Source of the DNA: Sphingomonas sp. UBA978
GTDB taxonomy: Bacteria > Pseudomonadota > Alphaproteobacteria > Sphingomonadales > Sphingomonadaceae
DNA: 64,000 bases
Direction: 5' to 3'
Assembly: GCF_002292295.1 (NCBI RefSeq)
Contig: NZ_DBBS01000019.1
Span: 13,262-77,261 of the forward strand
The notes under the pieces are model-generated. The model worked only from the letters and a program-made list of their open reading frames with translations. It did not search any database and had not been told where the DNA came from. The position numbers and the translations under genes are program-made. Shown here piece after piece: positions 33,279 to 42,025 of this stretch (positions are counted from its first letter, which is position 1; the number at the start of each line of letters is the position of its first letter).

Positions 33279-34151
33279 ATGACGCTTGCCTCACTGCTCC
33301 TCATCGTCCTCGCCGCCGTAACCCATGCCATCTGGAATTTGCTCGCCAAGCGGGCGGCATCGGTCGGGCCGGTCTTCGTCTTCGCCTATAATCTGGTCGC
33401 CTGCATCGGCTATGCGCCATCGGTGCTATATCTGCTGTCGGGCGGAACGGTCGGCTGGACGGCGGGGGGCGTCGCCGTCGTGCTGCTCAGCGGCGTGATC
33501 CATCTCGCCTACAGCCTCTGCCTTCAGCGCGGCTATCAGGTCGCAGATTTGTCGGTGATCTACCCCGTCGCCCGCGGCACCGGACCGATGCTGTCGACGA
33601 TCGGCGCCATCCTGTTGCTCGGTGAGGTGCCGAGCGGCCGGAGCCTCGGCGGGCTCGCGCTCGTCGTGATCGGCATCGGCCTGATCGCGACGCGCGGCGA
33701 CCTGTCCGCCTTCCGCCGGCCAGGCGGTCAGTCCGGGGTACGATGGGGTGCCGCGACCGGCGGTCTGATCGCCTCCTATACGGTCGTGGACGCCCATGCG
33801 GTGAAGGCGCTCAGCATCATGCCCGTGATCCTCGACTGGTTTTCCAACCTGTTGCGCTTCGCCCTGTTGGCGCCGATCGTGGGCGCGAACCCACGTCGGG
33901 CGATCCACGCCATGAAGGGCTATTGGTGGCTCGCGATCGGCGTCGGCCTGCTGTCGCCGCTGTCCTATATTCTGGTGCTCGCCGCACTACGGAACGGCGC
34001 GCCGCTCAGCCTCGTCGCGCCGATGCGCGAGATGTCGATGATGGTGGGCGCCGTGCTGGCGATGGTCATCCTGCGGGAAGCCGTGGGCATCTGGCGGCTG
34101 GCAGGATGCGGCGTGCTGATCGTGGGCGTGATCGCACTGGCGGGCGCCTAG
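33279..34151 (+). CDS. EamA/DMT family transporter under a ykkC-class riboswitch
   Basis: 290 residues with ten predicted helices in two EamA halves (MTLASLLLIVLAAVTHAIWNLLAKRA; later GVRWGAATGGLIASYTVVDAHAVK). THAIWN and LSVIYPVARGTGPMLS are conserved EamA stretches. DMT carriers export small metabolites at the inner membrane. If the upstream aptamer senses guanidine, this protein is a candidate guanidinium exporter distinct from the usual small SMR (Gdx) proteins; with other ykkC ligands a nucleotide-stress role would fit. AAAGGGG precedes ATG 33279. A 22-bp perfect hairpin ends the unit. Confidence 0.86.
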   Translation: MTLASLLLIVLAAVTHAIWNLLAKRAASVGPVFVFAYNLVACIGYAPSVLYLLSGGTVGWTAGGVAVVLLSGVIHLAYSLCLQRGYQVADLSVIYPVARGTGPMLSTIGAILLLGEVPSGRSLGGLALVVIGIGLIATRGDLSAFRRPGGQSGVRWGAATGGLIASYTVVDAHAVKALSIMPVILDWFSNLLRFALLAPIVGANPRRAIHAMKGYWWLAIGVGLLSPLSYILVLAALRNGAPLSLVAPMREMSMMVGAVLAMVILREAVGIWRLAGCGVLIVGVIALAGA

Positions 34152-34267
34152 CCGCGCCTTCGTCGTCTTTGCGACGGCATGCGGCGGCGGATGAAGGCCG
34201 GAGATCGGGGACGCCCCGGACCCGGTCCATCCACGCGCCGGACGCGGTCGCGACGGGATAGGTCCTC

Positions 34268-34315
34268 AACGACGAACCCCCTCCCGCTCGGGTGAGCGGG
34301 AGGGGGTTCGTCGTT
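34268..34315. terminator. Perfect 22-bp hairpin between converging EamA and rne genes
   Basis: The left arm begins AACGACGAACCCCC and ends CCCGCTC, the loop is GGGT, and the right arm mirrors it exactly to GTTCGTCGTT. It sits between two genes that converge, ending five bases before the rne stop. The long perfect stem, rather than a T-tract, suggests a bidirectional terminator or an RNase-processing stem for the rne mRNA end. Confidence 0.75.
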
Positions 34316-34320
34316 TCGAC

Positions 34321-37116
34321 TCAGGCGCCGAAGGTGCGTTGCCACCAGCCGCGGCGGGGCGCTTCGCCGTCTTCCGACGTGTCGTCGGTCGGGGCGGTGC
34401 CGTCCTGTGCGGTCTGGAGCGTGGCCTCGGGCGCCGGAGCGGGCTCCTCGACCGGGGCTGCTACCGTGTCCGCAGGCGCGGCGTCGGCAGTGGTGGCGGG
34501 CTTGCGGGTGCGGCGGCGCTTGGGCTTGTCCTCGGCCGCGGGGGCTTCGGCCGGAGCCTCGGCGACCACGTCCTCGACCGCGGCGGCCGGAGCCGCCTTC
34601 TTGCGGGTGCGCTTCGGCTTGACGGGCGCTTCCGCTTCCACCGCAGGCGCTTCGGCGACGGGCGCCTCCGCTGCGACCGGCGTTTCCGCGACCGGTGCCT
34701 CGACCGCCGGGGCGGCGGCGCGGGCGCGGGGACGGCGGCGGGTCTTGGGCGCCTCGACCGGGGCGTCGTCCTCGACCGCGGCCGGGACGGGCGCGTCGAG
34801 GCCGGTGGTCACCGGGCCGGCATCGCCGGCTTCGGCGATCGGCTCCAGCTCGGCGGGTTCGCCGTCGGCGTCGTCCGCCGGGAACTGCGGATCGCCCGCA
34901 GCCTCGGCCTCGTTGCCCTCGACCTGATCGCCCGCCTGGCGACGGCCGCCACGGCGACCGCGACGGCCACGACGACGGCGGCCTTCGCCCTGTGGCTGCT
35001 CGCCAGCGAACTCGCCGCCGTCCGTGCCGTTGCCCTCGGTCTCGCCGGTATCGACGTCGGCGGTTTCGGCGGCTTCGAGCTCGTCGCCCGCGACCGCTTC
35101 ACCCTCGACGCCGGCCTCGTCCTGCACGACGTCGCCATTCTCGTCCTTGCGACCGCGACGGCCGCGACGGCGGCGACGGCGGCCACGACCGCGGCCTTCG
35201 CCGTCGTCGTCGCTGCGCTCTTCGCGATTCTCGGGACGACGGCCGCCGTCGCGCGGCTCGCGACGCGGCTGCTCTTCGGCCTCCTCGACGATCTCTTCCT
35301 CTTCCTCGTCCTCGATCTCCTCGGGGACGTCGTCGTAATCTTCCTCGATCAGCGCCTCGATCTTCGGCGCATAGGCGGGCGGCGGGCCGGACACCTCGAC
35401 CGACATGCGGGCGCCCTCCTCCTCGCGATCGGGGATGATCTCGACCTGTACGCCGTAGCGATCCTCGATCTCGGCGATGTCGGCGCGCTTGCGGTTGAGG
35501 ACGTAGATCGTCGCTTCCTGGCTCGCGCGCAGCGTCAGCAGCGAGCCGCGACCGCGGGCGGCCTCGTCCTCGATCATGCGCAGCGCCGACAGCCCGGCCG
35601 ACGAGGCGGTGCGGACGAGGCCGGTGCCCTCGCAATGCGGGCAGGGGCGGGTGGACGCCTCGAGCACGCCGGTGCGCAAGCGCTGGCGGCTCATCTCCAT
35701 CAGGCCGAACGACGAGATGCGGCCGACCTGGATGCGGGCGCGATCGTCCTTCAGCGCCTCCTTCATCGCCTTTTCGACCTTACGGACGTTCGAATTGTTG
35801 TCCATGTCGATGAAGTCGATGACGACGAGGCCGGCCATGTCGCGCAGGCGCAGCTGGCGGGCGATTTCCTTCGCCGCTTCCAGATTGGTCGCGGTCGCGG
35901 TCTGTTCGATATTGTGTTCGCGGGTCGAACGGCCGGAGTTGATGTCGATCGACACCAGGGCTTCGGTCGGGTTGATGACCAGATAGCCGCCGGACTTCAG
36001 CTGCACGACCGGATGGTACATCGCGGCGAGCTGGTCCTCGACATGCGCGCGCTGGAACAGCGGCACCGCGTCGGCATATTGCTTGATGCGCCGGCCGTGG
36101 CTGGGCATCAGCAGCTTCATGAATTCCTTGGCGTGGCGATAGCCTTCCTCGCCCTCGACGATCACCTCGTCGATGTCCTTGTTGTAGATGTCACGGATCG
36201 CGCGCTTGATGAGGTCGCTGTCGCCATAGATCAGCGCCGGCGCCGCCGAGCCGAGCGTGGCTTCGCGGATGCCGTCCCACAGGCGGGCGAGATAGTCGAA
36301 GTCACGTTTGATCTCGACCTTGGTGCGCTGCAGGCCCGCGGTGCGGACGATGCAGCCCATCGACGGCGGCAGCTGCATGTCGGCCATGATCGACTTCAGC
36401 CGCTTGCGGTCGGCCGCGTTGCTGATCTTGCGGCTGATCCCGCCGCCATGCGACGTGTTGGGCATCAGCACGCAATAACGGCCGGCGAGGCTGAGATAGG
36501 TGGTCAGCGCCGCGCCCTTGTTGCCGCGCTCTTCCTTGACGACCTGGACCAGCAGCACCTGACGGCGGCGGATGACGTCCTGGATCTTGTAGCGGCGGCG
36601 CAGGTTCATGCGGCGCTGGCGGAGCGCCTCGACCTGGTCGTCGTTCGCGGTGCGCGGCTTCTTCGACGTGCCTTCGCCATGGGCGGTGCCGTCGCCGTGA
36701 TCGTGATCGCCGCCGTCGTGATCCGTGTCGTCGCCGTGGTCGGCATCGTCGTAATCGTCGTGCTCGTCGCCGTCATGGTCGTCGTCGTCATGGTCGTGCT
36801 CGGCGCGCAGCGCGGCTTCCTCGGCGGCGTGCTCGGCTTCCTCGCGGAGCAGCGCGTCGCGGTCTTCCTTCGGGATCTGGTAGTAATCGGGGTGGATTTC
36901 GCTGAAGGCGAGGAAGCCGTGGCGGTTGCCGCCGTAATCGACGAACGCCGCCTGCAACGACGGCTCGACGCGCGTCACCTTGGCGAGGTAGATGTTCCCC
37001 TTGAGCTGCTTGCGCTCGGCACTCTCGAAATCGAACTCTTCGATCCGGTTATTCTTGACGACGGCGACCCGGGTCTCTTCCCGGTGGCGTGCGTCGATCA
37101 GCATACGCGTGGTCAT
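34321..37116 (-). CDS. rne: Ribonuclease E
   Basis: 931 residues. Endonuclease core of the RNA degradosome, acting on mRNA decay and on rRNA and tRNA maturation. From the N-terminus: S1 domain (about 35-215), 5'-sensor and DNase I-like region. Catalytic aspartates are in ALVSIDINSGR (Asp391) and VVIDFIDMD (Asp434), and the zinc-link is in RPCPHCEGTG (Cys492, Cys495). An Arg/Glu/Pro/Ala-rich disordered scaffold tail runs from about 610. Residues 106-150, inside the S1 domain, are an insertion almost entirely of His, Asp and Gly. The start ATG at 37116 (MTTRMLIDARH, GGAG upstream) matches the family. Divergent from the amidase gene. Confidence 0.96.
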   Translation of the reverse strand: MTTRMLIDARHREETRVAVVKNNRIEEFDFESAERKQLKGNIYLAKVTRVEPSLQAAFVDYGGNRHGFLAFSEIHPDYYQIPKEDRDALLREEAEHAAEEAALRAEHDHDDDDHDGDEHDDYDDADHGDDTDHDGGDHDHGDGTAHGEGTSKKPRTANDDQVEALRQRRMNLRRRYKIQDVIRRRQVLLVQVVKEERGNKGAALTTYLSLAGRYCVLMPNTSHGGGISRKISNAADRKRLKSIMADMQLPPSMGCIVRTAGLQRTKVEIKRDFDYLARLWDGIREATLGSAAPALIYGDSDLIKRAIRDIYNKDIDEVIVEGEEGYRHAKEFMKLLMPSHGRRIKQYADAVPLFQRAHVEDQLAAMYHPVVQLKSGGYLVINPTEALVSIDINSGRSTREHNIEQTATATNLEAAKEIARQLRLRDMAGLVVIDFIDMDNNSNVRKVEKAMKEALKDDRARIQVGRISSFGLMEMSRQRLRTGVLEASTRPCPHCEGTGLVRTASSAGLSALRMIEDEAARGRGSLLTLRASQEATIYVLNRKRADIAEIEDRYGVQVEIIPDREEEGARMSVEVSGPPPAYAPKIEALIEEDYDDVPEEIEDEEEEEIVEEAEEQPRREPRDGGRRPENREERSDDDGEGRGRGRRRRRRGRRGRKDENGDVVQDEAGVEGEAVAGDELEAAETADVDTGETEGNGTDGGEFAGEQPQGEGRRRRGRRGRRGGRRQAGDQVEGNEAEAAGDPQFPADDADGEPAELEPIAEAGDAGPVTTGLDAPVPAAVEDDAPVEAPKTRRRPRARAAAPAVEAPVAETPVAAEAPVAEAPAVEAEAPVKPKRTRKKAAPAAAVEDVVAEAPAEAPAAEDKPKRRRTRKPATTADAAPADTVAAPVEEPAPAPEATLQTAQDGTAPTDDTSEDGEAPRRGWWQRTFGA

Positions 37117-37594
37117 TGGATAGTCTCCGCGCGCGTGGCGCTCCTGCGGGTGGCCCTGACGGGGCCGGTCCGGAGGGCGCGCATGCGCGTTGATAGATGG
37201 CGCCGGGCGAACCGGCGCGGGTGTGTGGCAAAGATGCGTCTGCTCGCCCGGCACATCGGGGGGCTCGGCCCTCCCACACGCCCGACACGCCGCCGGCCGA
37301 GGCCGGGCGGTGTCGAACGTTGGAAAAGTGCGTCATGCGAGCGTCAACCTGGTTAAACCCGCCCCAGGAAGGCGCGGGGACCTGTGCTTCGCGTCTTACG
37401 GATAGCGCGCGACGCACGGGTGCAGTCCGTTGGTAGCATCGGACCCAGCACACCGCAACTGGCAGGGAATTGCCGGTCCACCGGCAAGAACATGCCGAAT
37501 CCCGGATTAACCTTGCCGGGCAACGCCGCGTTCGTACCCGCGCAGCTAGAACAACCCGCGGCGATCGCAGGAGAATCGCCAGAAGGGGTTGGCA
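37117..37594. other. 478-bp divergent intergenic region between rne and the amidase gene
   Basis: No gene is visible. On the minus strand TTGACG (complement of 37344-37349) could be the -35 of an rne promoter more than 200 bp upstream of its start, leaving a long, GC-rich, structured 5' leader, as is known for autoregulated rne genes. On the plus strand there are AT-richer spots GGTTAAACCC (37354-37363) and GGATTAACCTTG (37502-37514) that may belong to the amidase promoter. These are weak calls. Confidence 0.35.
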
Positions 37595-38842
37595 ATGGCT
37601 TTTCGCTGGACCCGCGTACCCTCGGCGCGGCAAGACCGCCGTGTGTTCGTGGTACTTGCCCTGATTGCCGGCTGGCTGACGAGCGCGCCCGCATGGGGCG
37701 CGACCGCAATCCGCAGCGTTGCGGTGCACGATGGCCGGATCGTCATCCGCTTCGACGGGCGGGTGGGCGATGCGACCGGCGTGATGCTCGACGGCAGTCG
37801 TCAGATCGCGATCGACGTTGCGGGCGCCTTGCCCGGCGTTTTGGCGGCGGCGGGCGGGCCGGTGAGCGGCGTGCGTCAGCTGCGGCAGGGCGGCGGCACG
37901 CGGCTGCTGTTCGATCTCGCGCGACCCGCGATCATCGGCGACGGCGGATTCGACGCCGACGGCCGGCGGCTGACGCTGTCGCTGGAGCCGGTCACCGCCG
38001 CGCGCTTCGCGGCGGCGAGTGCGGCCGGGCCGCTGAGTTTCATGGCGTTCGACTTCGGCGACTGGGCCGCCCGGCCGAAATACAAGGTGTCGATACCGGT
38101 GCCGCCGCCCGCGCGCGGCGTCGCGCTGCCGCGTGTCCGTGGCGACGACAGCCGGCCGCTGGTGGTGATCGATGCGGGGCATGGCGGGGTCGATCCGGGT
38201 GCGATCAATCCGGAGACGGGGCTGCGCGAAAAGGACGTGACGCTGCGCATCGCGCGGGCGATCCGCGACGACCTGCTGGCGAGCGGCCGGGTGCGCGTGG
38301 CGCTGACCCGTGACGACGACCGCTATCTGGTACTGCGCGAACGCTATGGCATCGCACGGCGGCTGAAGGCGAACCTGTTCATATCGATCCACTGCGACAG
38401 CGTCGGCAGCGGCGACGCCTCGGGCGCGTCGGTCTATACGCTGTCGGAGGTCGCGTCGGACAAGGAAGCCGCGCGGCTGGCGAGCCGCGAGAACAAGGCG
38501 GACGTCATCTCCGGCGTCAATCTGGGCGAGGCGGGGGCGGACGTGTCGTCGATCCTGATCGACCTGACGCAACGCGAGACGATGAACACCTCCGCCAGCT
38601 TTGCCCGATTGCTGGGGCGCGAGGCCAAGCCGCGGATTCCGACCAAGCCGCTGTTCCACCGCATGGCGTCGCTGATGGTGCTGAAAGCGCCGGACATGCC
38701 CTCGATCCTGTTCGAGACGGGATACATCTCGAACCCGGTCGATGCGGCGTTCCTCGACAGCCGCGACGGGCGCGAGCGGATCGCGGAAAGCGTGACCAAG
38801 GCGGTCGAGGTGCATTTCGCCCGGCAGCTCGCGAGCCGATAG
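37595..38842 (+). CDS. N-acetylmuramoyl-L-alanine amidase (AmiC-like)
   Basis: 415 residues, exported (MAFRWTRVPSARQDRRVFVVLALIAGWLTSAPAWG). An N-terminal AMIN domain (about 38-150) targets peptidoglycan. The Amidase_3 domain (about 190-410) has the zinc ligands His in VVIDAGHGGVDPG, Glu in GLREKDVTL and His in FISIHCDS, and the catalytic Glu in SILFETGYISN. It splits the bond between muramic acid and the stem peptide during cell separation. GAAGGGG before ATG 37595 supports the start. Relatives are activated by EnvC/LytM proteins; none is nearby. Converges on the zinc protease gene. Confidence 0.92.
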   Translation: MAFRWTRVPSARQDRRVFVVLALIAGWLTSAPAWGATAIRSVAVHDGRIVIRFDGRVGDATGVMLDGSRQIAIDVAGALPGVLAAAGGPVSGVRQLRQGGGTRLLFDLARPAIIGDGGFDADGRRLTLSLEPVTAARFAAASAAGPLSFMAFDFGDWAARPKYKVSIPVPPPARGVALPRVRGDDSRPLVVIDAGHGGVDPGAINPETGLREKDVTLRIARAIRDDLLASGRVRVALTRDDDRYLVLRERYGIARRLKANLFISIHCDSVGSGDASGASVYTLSEVASDKEAARLASRENKADVISGVNLGEAGADVSSILIDLTQRETMNTSASFARLLGREAKPRIPTKPLFHRMASLMVLKAPDMPSILFETGYISNPVDAAFLDSRDGRERIAESVTKAVEVHFARQLASR

Positions 38843-38848
38843 GGATTT

Positions 38849-38868
38849 CCCCTCCCCGGAGGGAGGGG
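38849..38868. terminator. Short hairpin between converging amidase and zinc-protease genes
   Basis: An 8-bp perfect stem CCCCTCCC / GGGAGGGG around CGGA, six bases after the amidase stop and 11 before the protease stop. No T-tract. The sequence resembles a half copy of repeat family A. Confidence 0.45.
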
Positions 38869-38879
38869 AGCGAGGTTCG

Positions 38880-39794
38880 TCAGATCGCGCCTGAGAAGGT
38901 GTCGCACTGCGCCGGGTCGCCGGTCTGCAGGCCGCGTTGCAGCCATGACTGACGCTGGGCCGAGGTGCCGTGGGTAAAGCTGTCGGGGACGACGCGGCCC
39001 TGGCTCTGCTTCTGCAGCGTGTCGTCGCCGATCGCCTGCGCCGCGGTCAGCCCCTCTTCGAGATCGCCCGGCTCCATCCTGCTGCGGTTCTGCGCCGCCC
39101 ACACGCCGGCATAGCAATCCGCCTGCAATTCGAGCCGGACCGAGGCGGCATTGCCTTCCGTCTCGCTGCTGCTGCGCTGGATGCGCTGGACCTGTTCGGA
39201 GGTGCCGAGCAGGTTCTGGATGTGATGGCCGAATTCGTGCGCGATCACGTAATCCTGCGCGAAATCGCCCTTGGCGCCGAAGCGGTTGGCGAGTTCGTCG
39301 AAGAAGCTGGTGTCGAGATAGATGCCCTGATCGGTCGGGCAGTAGAAGGGCCCCATCGCCGCCTGCGCCGCGCCGCAGCCCGACCGGCCGTTGCCGCCGT
39401 AAAATTGCAGACTGGGCTTCTGGAACTGCTGACCGGACTGCTGGAAGATCGCGGTCCATGTGCGCTGCGCCGACTGGAAGGCGTTGCAGGCGGCCTTGCT
39501 CTGCGGATTGGCGGTGCAGGCGGCGGTGACCGCCTGCGGCCCTTCGGCCGACGCCGCCGGGCGGCTGCTGACGCCACTGCCGCCGCCTACAAGGCTGCCG
39601 AGATTGCCGAGCCCGCCAAAGACCGCAAGCAGCAACAGCACGACGATGATCCCGCCGCAGCCGAAGCGGCTGCCGATCAGCGGCAACAGGCCGAACAGCA
39701 ATCCGCCGCCGCCACCGCCGCCGCCGAACCCCCCGCCGGATCCGCGCTGGTCGCCGACGTTGATGTCGTTGGGGTCGAAATCGTCGAGGCGCAT
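38880..39794 (-). CDS. Neutral zinc metallopeptidase (YpfJ/KPN_02809 family)
   Basis: 304 residues. MRLDDFDPNDINVGDQRG is the conserved start, followed by a Gly-rich linker and one membrane helix (about 45-67), placing the rest outside the cytoplasm. The zinc site is AHEFGHHIQN with a downstream glutamate in LELQADCYAGVWA. Cysteines probably pair (ACTANP, AACNAF, GCGAAQ, FYCPT). Family members are putative neutral zinc peptidases with no established substrate. It is divergent from the hydroxybutyrate dehydrogenase gene. Confidence 0.9.
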   Translation of the reverse strand: MRLDDFDPNDINVGDQRGSGGGFGGGGGGGGLLFGLLPLIGSRFGCGGIIVVLLLLAVFGGLGNLGSLVGGGSGVSSRPAASAEGPQAVTAACTANPQSKAACNAFQSAQRTWTAIFQQSGQQFQKPSLQFYGGNGRSGCGAAQAAMGPFYCPTDQGIYLDTSFFDELANRFGAKGDFAQDYVIAHEFGHHIQNLLGTSEQVQRIQRSSSETEGNAASVRLELQADCYAGVWAAQNRSRMEPGDLEEGLTAAQAIGDDTLQKQSQGRVVPDSFTHGTSAQRQSWLQRGLQTGDPAQCDTFSGAI

Positions 39795-39898
39795 GGCAGG
39801 CTCCGTTTAGCGTGCGTTACGAATGCCCGAACCGACCCCCCGGTTGCAACGTTGTGCACGACGACGCAGGACGACGGCGTCATCAGGAGAAGAGACGC

Positions 39899-40684
39899 AT
39901 GTTCCTCAAGGGCAAGACCGCGATCGTCACGGGTTCCACCTCGGGCATCGGCCTCGCCTATGCGCGGGCGTTCGCGGCGGAGGGCGCGGCGGTGGTCATC
40001 AACGGCTTCGGCGATCCCGGCGCGATCGAGGCGCTGCGTGCCGAGCTGGCGGCGATCAGCGGCGCGGCCGCGCTGTACGATGCTGCCGACATGACGCAGC
40101 CCGACCAGATCGCGGCGCTGGTCGACCGCGCCGTGCGCGAAACCGGCCGCATCGATATCGCGGTCAACAATGCCGGCATCCAGCATGTCGCCCCGATCGA
40201 GAGCTTTCCCGACGACCGGATGGAGGCGATCATCCGCATCAACCTGCTGTCGGCATGGTATGTCGCCAAGGCGGCGATCCCGCATATGAAGGCGGCAGGC
40301 TGGGGACGGATCATCACCACCGCCTCGGCGCACAGCCTGATCGCAAGCCCCAACAAATCCGCCTATGTCATGGCCAAGCACGGCATCGCGGGGCTGACCA
40401 AGACGCTGGCGCTGGAGACGGCGCAGCATGGCGTCACCGTCAATTGCATCTCGCCCGGCTATGTCTGGACGCCGCTGGTCGAGGCGCAGATCCCCGATAC
40501 GATGGCCGCGCGCGGGATGACGCGCGAGCAGGTGATGACCGACGTGCTGCTCGCCGCGCAGCCGACCAAGGAATTCGTGACGCCCGAGCAGGTGGCGGCG
40601 CTGGCACTGTTCCTGTGCCGCGACGAAGCGAAGGCGATCACCGGCGCGAACCTGTCGGTCGACGGCGGCTGGACCGCAGCGTGA
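39899..40684 (+). CDS. 3-hydroxybutyrate dehydrogenase (SDR)
   Basis: 261 residues of the classical short-chain dehydrogenase fold: TGSTSGIG for NAD binding, NNAGIQHV, catalytic Ser in TTASAHSL, and Tyr-Lys in SAYVMAKHG. The AGIQHVAPIE and SPGYVWTPLVEAQIPD stretches are typical of D-3-hydroxybutyrate dehydrogenase, which turns 3-hydroxybutyrate into acetoacetate. It would act downstream of the PHB depolymerase at 6.1 kb. AGGAGAAGAG sets the start at ATG 39899. Its TGA overlaps the GTG start of the next gene (GTGA at 40681-40684), so they are coupled. Confidence 0.9.
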   Translation: MFLKGKTAIVTGSTSGIGLAYARAFAAEGAAVVINGFGDPGAIEALRAELAAISGAAALYDAADMTQPDQIAALVDRAVRETGRIDIAVNNAGIQHVAPIESFPDDRMEAIIRINLLSAWYVAKAAIPHMKAAGWGRIITTASAHSLIASPNKSAYVMAKHGIAGLTKTLALETAQHGVTVNCISPGYVWTPLVEAQIPDTMAARGMTREQVMTDVLLAAQPTKEFVTPEQVAALALFLCRDEAKAITGANLSVDGGWTAA

Positions 40685-41295
40685 GGGCGACCCGGATCGC
40701 CGCGGTGGCGCTGGCCGGCGCGATGCTGGCGACCGCCGCGGTGCGCGCGCAGGACGAGGGCAACGTCGACTGGCGCAAGGTCGCGACGCGGCAGGATCGC
40801 GAGCGCCTGCGCAACTGGCGCGACGCCTGGGTACAGGCGCTGGCCCGCGTCCGCGCGACGCCGGAGGGGGCGGCGGGGCTTGCCGCCGACCCGGCGCTGT
40901 TCGACCCCGATCGCATCGTCCAGGGCGCGGCGCTGCGACCGGGGGCCTATCGCTGCCGGATGCACCGGCTGGGCGGCATCGGCCCGCACGCCCGCCCGCT
41001 GCTGCGCGGGGCGTGGACCGGGTGCCGCGTGGCGGAGAGCGGCATCGTCCGCCAGTTCGTCACCGACGGCGACCAGCGCACCAGCGGCAACCTGTTCGAC
41101 AGCACCGATTCGCGCACCGTCTTCCTCGGCACGCTGGCGCTCGGCGACGAGGACCGGCCGATGCGCTACGGCCGCGATGCACGGCGCGACATGGCGGGGC
41201 TGGTCGAGCGGATCGCCCCGGCCCGCTGGCGGCTGGTACTGCCCTATCCGGGCTTCCAGTCGACGCTGGACGTGATGGAGATCGTGCGGGCCTGA
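40681..41295 (+). CDS. Secreted DUF4893 family protein
   Basis: 204 residues from GTG 40681, with a signal peptide (VRATRIAAVALAGAMLATAAVRA). The mature part starts DEGNVDWRKVATRQDRERLRNWRDAW and contains PGAYRCRMHRLGG and SGNLFDSTDSRTVFLGTLALGDE, the features I associate with DUF4893 of sphingomonads. Two cysteines (YRCRM, TGCRV) may pair. Function unknown. It shares four bases with the upstream dehydrogenase gene, so it is translated from the same mRNA. Confidence 0.78.
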   Translation: MRATRIAAVALAGAMLATAAVRAQDEGNVDWRKVATRQDRERLRNWRDAWVQALARVRATPEGAAGLAADPALFDPDRIVQGAALRPGAYRCRMHRLGGIGPHARPLLRGAWTGCRVAESGIVRQFVTDGDQRTSGNLFDSTDSRTVFLGTLALGDEDRPMRYGRDARRDMAGLVERIAPARWRLVLPYPGFQSTLDVMEIVRA

Positions 41296-41323
41296 TCGCC
41301 CACGCGCATCCCCCCTCTGCGCC

Positions 41324-41983
41324 TCACTGCGCCGGCACGAGATCCGCTGCCGTCCGGGTCGACTCCACCGGCACCGTTGCGGGGGACACGACCATCACCG
41401 GCGTGGCGGCGAGCGGCGGGAGCGAGGCGAGATAGGCCTTGCCCCGCAGGTTCACCGGCGTGACCCGTCCGGGATTGGCCGCCGCCACCGCCTTCAGATA
41501 GGAGCGCGGCTTCTTCATCAGCTTCGGCTGGTCGAGCCCCGACAGGCCGACGATCCGCGCGGCTTCCTTGACGAAGTGGACGCAGTTGCGGCTGTTCAGG
41601 TTGTAGCGGCCGTCGCCGGTCTTGTCGTCCCAGGCGGCGATCAGCGCCAGCACCTGCGCATATTGCGCGTCGCTGAGCACGACCGCGAACTGTGCGTCGC
41701 TGCCCGCGATGTAGAAGGGCTTGGAAATGTCGAGCCGGCCGCCGACCGTCCCCATCAACAGCTTGGGCGTGATCGCCTTTGCGGTGAAGCCGTAATTGAC
41801 GTCGACCGGGGCGCCGCCGGCATCGGGCGTGCCGCGCAGCGTGAAGAAGGCGTGCGGGAAGCTGTTGCCGAGCTCGTGGCTCCAGAAGGTGATCGTCACT
41901 GCGGCCCAGGCGGGCGCGGCGGCGACAAGCGATCCGGCCAGCAGGAGGGCGGCGAGCAACGGACGCAGGAACAGGCGGTGCAT
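41324..41983 (-). CDS. Secreted hypothetical protein, possible papain-like fold
   Basis: 219 residues with a clear signal peptide (MHRLFLRPLLAALLLAGSLVAAAPAWA). The mature part contains FWSHELGNSFPHAFFTLRG near the start and YNLNSRNCVHFVKEAARIVGL near residue 130. The His near the N-terminus and the NCVHFV motif together recall NlpC/P60 or LRAT-like papain-fold proteins, where Asn-Cys marks the nucleophile region; this is a structural guess. The C-terminus is Pro/Ala-rich. It converges with the DUF4893 gene and lies 42 bp downstream of the CDF gene on the same strand. Confidence 0.65.
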   Translation of the reverse strand: MHRLFLRPLLAALLLAGSLVAAAPAWAAVTITFWSHELGNSFPHAFFTLRGTPDAGGAPVDVNYGFTAKAITPKLLMGTVGGRLDISKPFYIAGSDAQFAVVLSDAQYAQVLALIAAWDDKTGDGRYNLNSRNCVHFVKEAARIVGLSGLDQPKLMKKPRSYLKAVAAANPGRVTPVNLRGKAYLASLPPLAATPVMVVSPATVPVESTRTAADLVPAQ

Positions 41984-42025
41984 GGCGACGGATGGTATCG
42001 GCGCGCGCCGGTTTATGAAACCACG

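Noticed and set aside
36666..36801. Short-period repeat in rne that could look like a CRISPR or microsatellite
   Set aside because: It is coding: GTC/GAC/CAT-type triplets encode the His/Asp insertion of RNase E. There are no spacer-length units or leader.
34339..37356. A reading frame of about 1000 codons on the plus strand across rne
   Set aside because: Antisense to RNase E. The apparent protein consists of Gly/Ala/Val/Asp stretches complementary to the rne codons and lacks any domain or ribosome site.
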